This document shows, piece by piece, positions 61,017 through 64,000 of a stretch of DNA of 64,000 nt (position 1 is the first letter of the stretch; every line of letters starts with the position of its first letter). The notes under the pieces are model-generated. The model was not told the origin of the DNA. It saw only the letters and a program-made list of their open reading frames with translations, and made no database searches. A program made the translations under genes and the position numbers. This DNA is from Paucibacter sediminis (lineage in GTDB: Bacteria; Pseudomonadota; Gammaproteobacteria; Burkholderiales; Burkholderiaceae_C): assembly GCF_030254645.1 (NCBI RefSeq), contig NZ_CP116346.1, positions 5,249,001 to 5,313,000 of the forward strand, in the 5' to 3' direction.

Positions 61017-61934
61017 ATGGAATACGCCCCGCTCATCAAGGAAATCGGCCGCGGTACGCGTGGCGCCCGCGACCTCGACGCCGAGCAGGCCGAGGTCTTG
61101 TTCGGCCGGATACTGGACGGCCGGGTGCCCGAGCTGGAACTCGGCGCCATCCTCATGAGCCTGCGCATCAAGGGCGAAAGCGCCGACGAGCTGCGCGGCT
61201 TCGAACGCGCCATGCAGGCGCGCACCGCCCATCTGGAGGTGCCGGCCAGCCCACGCTGCGTGGTGCTGCCCACCTTCAACGGCGCGCGCAAGCAGGCCAA
61301 TCTGTTTCCCCTGGTAGCGCTGCTGCTGGCGCGCGCGGGCGTGCCGGTGCTGATCCATGGCCGGCATGACTTCGACAGCCGCGAGAGCCCGTTCGAGCTG
61401 CTGGCGGCACTCGGGCTGACGCTGGCGCGGGATGTCCGCGAGGCGAGCGCCCAGTTGCGCGAACGCCGCATCGCCTGCCTGCCGCTGCAGGCCCTCAACC
61501 CTGGCCTGGACGCGCTGATGGCACTGCGCCCGCGCCTGGGCGTGCGCAACAGCGGCCACAGCGTGGCCAAGCTGCTGGACCCGGCGCCCGGCCGCTCGGT
61601 GCGGGTGGTGGCCGTGACCCACCCCGAAGTGCTGGACGCCATGGGCCAGGCCCTGGGGCCGCTCACCGAGCCGGCCGGCCGCGCCCTCCTGATGCGCGCC
61701 AGCGAGGGCGAGCCCTATGCCCATCTGCGCCGGCGTGCCCAGCTCTATGGCTATTTCGAGGGCGAGCGCCGGGATCTGCACCCGGCCGACAGCACCGACA
61801 TCGATTGGCCGCTCTCCGAGGCCTGCAGCGCCGCGGCCAACGCCCAGCTGATCCGAGCGATGCTGGCCGGCGAGCAGCCGGTGCCGCCGCGCATCAGCGA
61901 GCAGGTGCAAGCCCTGCTGCGCCTATCGCAATAG
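61017..61934 (+). CDS. ybiB: DNA-binding protein YbiB (anthranilate phosphoribosyltransferase fold)
   Basis: 305 residues. N-terminal helical domain (MEYAPLIKEIGRGTRGARDL, ELELGAILMSLRIKGESADE) and a TrpD-like domain (VVLPTFNGARKQANLFPLVA, LARAGVPVLIHGRHDFDSR, LGVRNSGHSVAKLLDPA). The sequence departs from TrpD at the PRPP motif, as in the TrpD2/YbiB group. E. coli YbiB binds nucleic acids non-specifically and is LexA-regulated; no trp genes are adjacent here. No LexA box was recognised. Confidence 0.9.
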   Translation: MEYAPLIKEIGRGTRGARDLDAEQAEVLFGRILDGRVPELELGAILMSLRIKGESADELRGFERAMQARTAHLEVPASPRCVVLPTFNGARKQANLFPLVALLLARAGVPVLIHGRHDFDSRESPFELLAALGLTLARDVREASAQLRERRIACLPLQALNPGLDALMALRPRLGVRNSGHSVAKLLDPAPGRSVRVVAVTHPEVLDAMGQALGPLTEPAGRALLMRASEGEPYAHLRRRAQLYGYFEGERRDLHPADSTDIDWPLSEACSAAANAQLIRAMLAGEQPVPPRISEQVQALLRLSQ

Positions 61935-61942
61935 GCTGCATA

Positions 61943-61990
61943 TGCTTATTCAAGAATAAGCAATCTACCAATTTGTAGTTCGCATATATA
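61943..61990 (+). promoter_or_regulatory. Palindromic activator site and promoter upstream of the TauE/cysI genes
   Basis: A 9-2-9 perfect inverted repeat, TGCTTATTC-AA-GAATAAGCA (61943-61962), fits the T-N11-A LysR-type pattern. TATATA at 61985-61990 is a candidate -10 without a good -35, so a start near 61997 would put the palindrome centre near -44, a typical activator position. With cysI downstream, CysB is the most likely binder; this is inference. Confidence 0.7.
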
Positions 61991-62052
61991 AACAGCCTCA
62001 CTACAGTCCGGCACCTAGGGTTGCCACCAGGCTAGCCCTCTAAGGAGCGGCT

Positions 62053-62820
62053 TTGGACTGGACAGCAATTGCAAGCGGATTTGGCGTCGGCGCCATCGTC
62101 GGTATCACCGGCGTGGGCGGCGGCTCGCTGATGACGCCCCTGCTGCTCTCGGTCTTCAAGCTGAGCCCGGCACTGGCGATCGGCACCGATCTCTGGTTCG
62201 CGGCCCTCACCAAGGTGTCCGGCTCGGTTGCCCATGCCCGCCATGGCCATGTGAAGTGGCGCATCACCGGCCTGCTGCTGGCCGGCAGCATCCCGGCCTC
62301 CGTCCTCACGGTGGCGCTGATGCATTTCACCGGCATCACCAAGGGCTGGGCCAGCACCCTGACCTTCTCGCTGGGGATTGCGCTCTTCCTGACCGCCCTG
62401 GTGGTGGCCTTCAAGAAATCCTGGCAGGCCGTGGGCCTGCGCCTGGAGCGCCACATCCCCGACAGCCGCAAGCCGGCCCTGACGGTGGCCTCGGGTGTCT
62501 TGCTGGGGGTGCTGGTCTCTCTCTCCTCGATCGGTGCCGGCGCCATCGGTGCGACCCTGATTCTCTTGATCTACCCGCGCCTGGAAGCCCGCTACATCGT
62601 CGGCAGCGACATCGCCCATGCCGTGCCCCTGACCCTGGTGGCCGGCATCGGCCACGCCATGCTGGGCAATGTCGACTGGATCCTGCTCGTTTCCCTGGTG
62701 ATCGGCTCGGTGCCCGGCATCTGGCTGGGCGCCCAACTCACCCGCCGCCTGCCTGACGGCGTGATCCGCGGCCTGCTGTGCGCATCGCTCCTGATGGCCG
62801 GCTGGAAAGTGATCCACTGA
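62053..62820 (+). CDS. TauE/SafE-family sulfite exporter/sulfur-anion permease
   Basis: 255 residues beginning with TTG at 62053; AAGGAG five bases upstream decides this start (MDWTAIASGFGVGAIVG). About eight membrane helices in two halves, with family motifs GITGVGGGSLMTPLLL and LSLSSIGAGAIGATLILLIYP. Members move sulfite, sulfate or sulfonates. It lies 18 bp before cysI and below a CysB-like palindrome, so it probably serves assimilatory sulfur metabolism, either importing sulfate or exporting excess sulfite. Confidence 0.92.
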   Translation: MDWTAIASGFGVGAIVGITGVGGGSLMTPLLLSVFKLSPALAIGTDLWFAALTKVSGSVAHARHGHVKWRITGLLLAGSIPASVLTVALMHFTGITKGWASTLTFSLGIALFLTALVVAFKKSWQAVGLRLERHIPDSRKPALTVASGVLLGVLVSLSSIGAGAIGATLILLIYPRLEARYIVGSDIAHAVPLTLVAGIGHAMLGNVDWILLVSLVIGSVPGIWLGAQLTRRLPDGVIRGLLCASLLMAGWKVIH

Positions 62821-62837
62821 ATTCCTAAGTTCAAGCC

Positions 62838-64000
62838 ATGTACGCCTACACCGATTTCGACCGCCAGTTCGTGCGCGCCCGCGCCGCCCAGTTCCGCGAC
62901 CAGCTCGAGCGCAACCTCGCCGGCACCCTGGGCGACGACGAGTTCCGCCCGCTGCGCCTGCAGAACGGCTGGTATGTGCAGCGCCACGCGCCCATGCTGC
63001 GCGTGGCCGTGCCCTATGGCGTGCTGAGCAGCACCCAGCTGCGCCAGCTGGCCCGCATCGCGCGCGACTACGACCGCGGCTACGGCCACTTCACCACGCG
63101 CCAGAACCTGCAATACAACTGGATCCCCCTGCCCAAGGCCGCCGATGTGATGGACCTGCTGGCCGACGTGGACATGCATGGCATCCAGACCAGCGGCAAC
63201 TGCATCCGCAACATCACCAGCGATGGTCTGGCCGGCGTGGCCCCCGATGAGCTGATCGACCCGCGCCCCTATGCCGAGGTGCTGCGCCAGTGGAGCACCC
63301 TGCACCCCGAGTTCGCCTTCCTGCCGCGCAAGTTCAAGATCGCGATCTCCGGCGCCGCCGAGGACCGCGCCGCCATCGCCTGGCACGACATCGGCCTGCA
63401 ACTGCTGAGGAACGAGGCCGGCGAGATCGGCTTCAAGGTGCTGGTGGGTGGCGGCATGGGCCGCACCCCCATCATCGGCCAGGTCATCAGCGAGTTCCTG
63501 CCCTGGCAGCAGATCCTCGTCTACATCGAGGCGATCGTGCGTGTCTACAACCGCTACGGCCGCCGCGACAACGCCTACAAGGCCCGCATCAAGATCCTCG
63601 TGAAGGCCGAGGGCCAGGCCTTTTTCGACGACGTGAATGCCGAGTTCGCCAAGATCCTGCAGGACGACCCGGCCGGCCATGAGCACCTGATCCCGCAGGC
63701 CGAGCTGGACCGCGTGGCGGCCAGCTTCATCGTGCCGGCCGCCGTGCAGGCCGTGCCCGGCGTGGACATCTTCGCGGGCGTGCAGGCCGGTGCTCAAGGT
63801 GTGGCATACCGGCGCTGGCTGGAGCGCAATGTGCATGGCCACCGCCTGAGCGGCTACCGTGCCGTGACGCTCTCGCTCAAGCATGTGGGCATCGCCCCCG
63901 GCGACGCCACCGAGCAGCAGATGGACGCCGCCGCCGCCATCGCCGACCAGTTCAGCCAGGGCGAGCTGCGCGTCACGCACGACCAGAACCTGCTGCTGCC
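62838..64000 (+). CDS. cysI: Assimilatory sulfite (nitrite/sulfite) reductase, hemoprotein subunit (3' end outside window)
   Basis: About 388 residues are visible, starting MYAYTDFDRQFVRARAAQ. The first ferredoxin-like half-domain has RDYDRGYGHFTTRQNLQYNW and the siroheme region DMHGIQTSGNCIRNITSDG. LPRKFKIAISGAAEDRA and VLVGGGMGRTPIIGQVI follow, then a second half-domain begins. The Cys ligands of the [4Fe-4S]-siroheme centre lie beyond the right edge. It reduces sulfite to sulfide for cysteine synthesis. The sequence is the short beta/gammaproteobacterial type. cysH, cysD and cysN are expected further right. Confidence 0.93.
   Translation, partial: MYAYTDFDRQFVRARAAQFRDQLERNLAGTLGDDEFRPLRLQNGWYVQRHAPMLRVAVPYGVLSSTQLRQLARIARDYDRGYGHFTTRQNLQYNWIPLPKAADVMDLLADVDMHGIQTSGNCIRNITSDGLAGVAPDELIDPRPYAEVLRQWSTLHPEFAFLPRKFKIAISGAAEDRAAIAWHDIGLQLLRNEAGEIGFKVLVGGGMGRTPIIGQVISEFLPWQQILVYIEAIVRVYNRYGRRDNAYKARIKILVKAEGQAFFDDVNAEFAKILQDDPAGHEHLIPQAELDRVAASFIVPAAVQAVPGVDIFAGVQAGAQGVAYRRWLERNVHGHRLSGYRAVTLSLKHVGIAPGDATEQQMDAAAAIADQFSQGELRVTHDQNLLL

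Noticed and set aside
1-64000. CRISPR arrays, tRNA, rRNA, prophage or complete insertion sequences
   Set aside because: No regularly spaced repeats, tRNA cloverleaf, rRNA core sequences, integrase or transposase reading frames were recognised on either strand.

Overview
The window is about 64 kb of gene-dense, GC-rich DNA (clearly above 60% GC, Leu codons mostly CTG) with no rRNA, tRNA, phage or intact insertion sequence. It looks like chromosome of a betaproteobacterium of the order Burkholderiales, probably near Roseateles, Rubrivivax or Leptothrix. The grounds are the aceE-aceF-lpdA operon whose E3 carries its own lipoyl domain, a PHB phasin, the sulfur-assimilation start (TauE-type permease then cysI), and the c-di-GMP and two-component gene content. 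The lineage is an inference from gene content, not a computed result.

Layout. 1-2759 (minus): two LiaI/LiaF-like membrane proteins, a LytS-type kinase and a LytTR regulator in one tightly coupled operon that runs off the left edge. 2936-7533 (plus): POT peptide transporter, gpmI, and a lytic transglycosylase lipoprotein. 7611-13830 (minus): lpdA, aceF, aceE (pyruvate dehydrogenase complex). 13979-20111 (plus): FixL/FixJ-like two-component pair, folD, prlC. 20108-28958: M16 peptidase and FecR-domain protein (minus), a secreted unknown and a caspase-like lipoprotein (plus) separated by a 270-bp nested-palindrome element, and a CHASE2-PAS-GGDEF-EAL protein (minus). 29116-30531: membrane histidine kinase. 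30554-35342: an island-like module of less GC-rich composition with mobB, an ArrA-like Tat-exported molybdopterin oxidoreductase, its four-cluster ferredoxin subunit and a TorD-type chaperone. 35339-45952: MFS transporter, rmuC, M13 peptidase, EAL phosphodiesterase, then a five-gene minus-strand run (HDAC-like, thioesterase, nitroreductase, Na+/H+ antiporter, 2-hydroxyacid dehydrogenase). 46180-49339: phasin with a clear promoter and terminator, DUF3667 protein, LON-domain protein, patatin lipoprotein. 49418-54722: penicillin-acylase family protein, then FAH-family hydrolase, pncB and a nicotinamidase-like gene (NAD salvage). 54732-58688: Lrp-type regulator divergent from ornithine cyclodeaminase, TetR regulator divergent from an MBL-fold hydrolase with a clear operator, DUF1993 protein. 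58792-61934: tandem DUF4399 protein, a two-repeat AP2-like protein, a CadR-type MerR regulator, a 46-residue Lys-rich protein, ybiB. 62053-64000: TauE/SafE permease and the start of cysI, downstream of a strong palindrome that fits a CysB-type operator.

Most genes are housekeeping or signalling genes. The parts most worth following up are the nested-palindrome element at 24454-24723, the ArrA-like respiratory module at 30554-35342, and the FecR / caspase / CHASE2 neighbourhood at 22953-28958.
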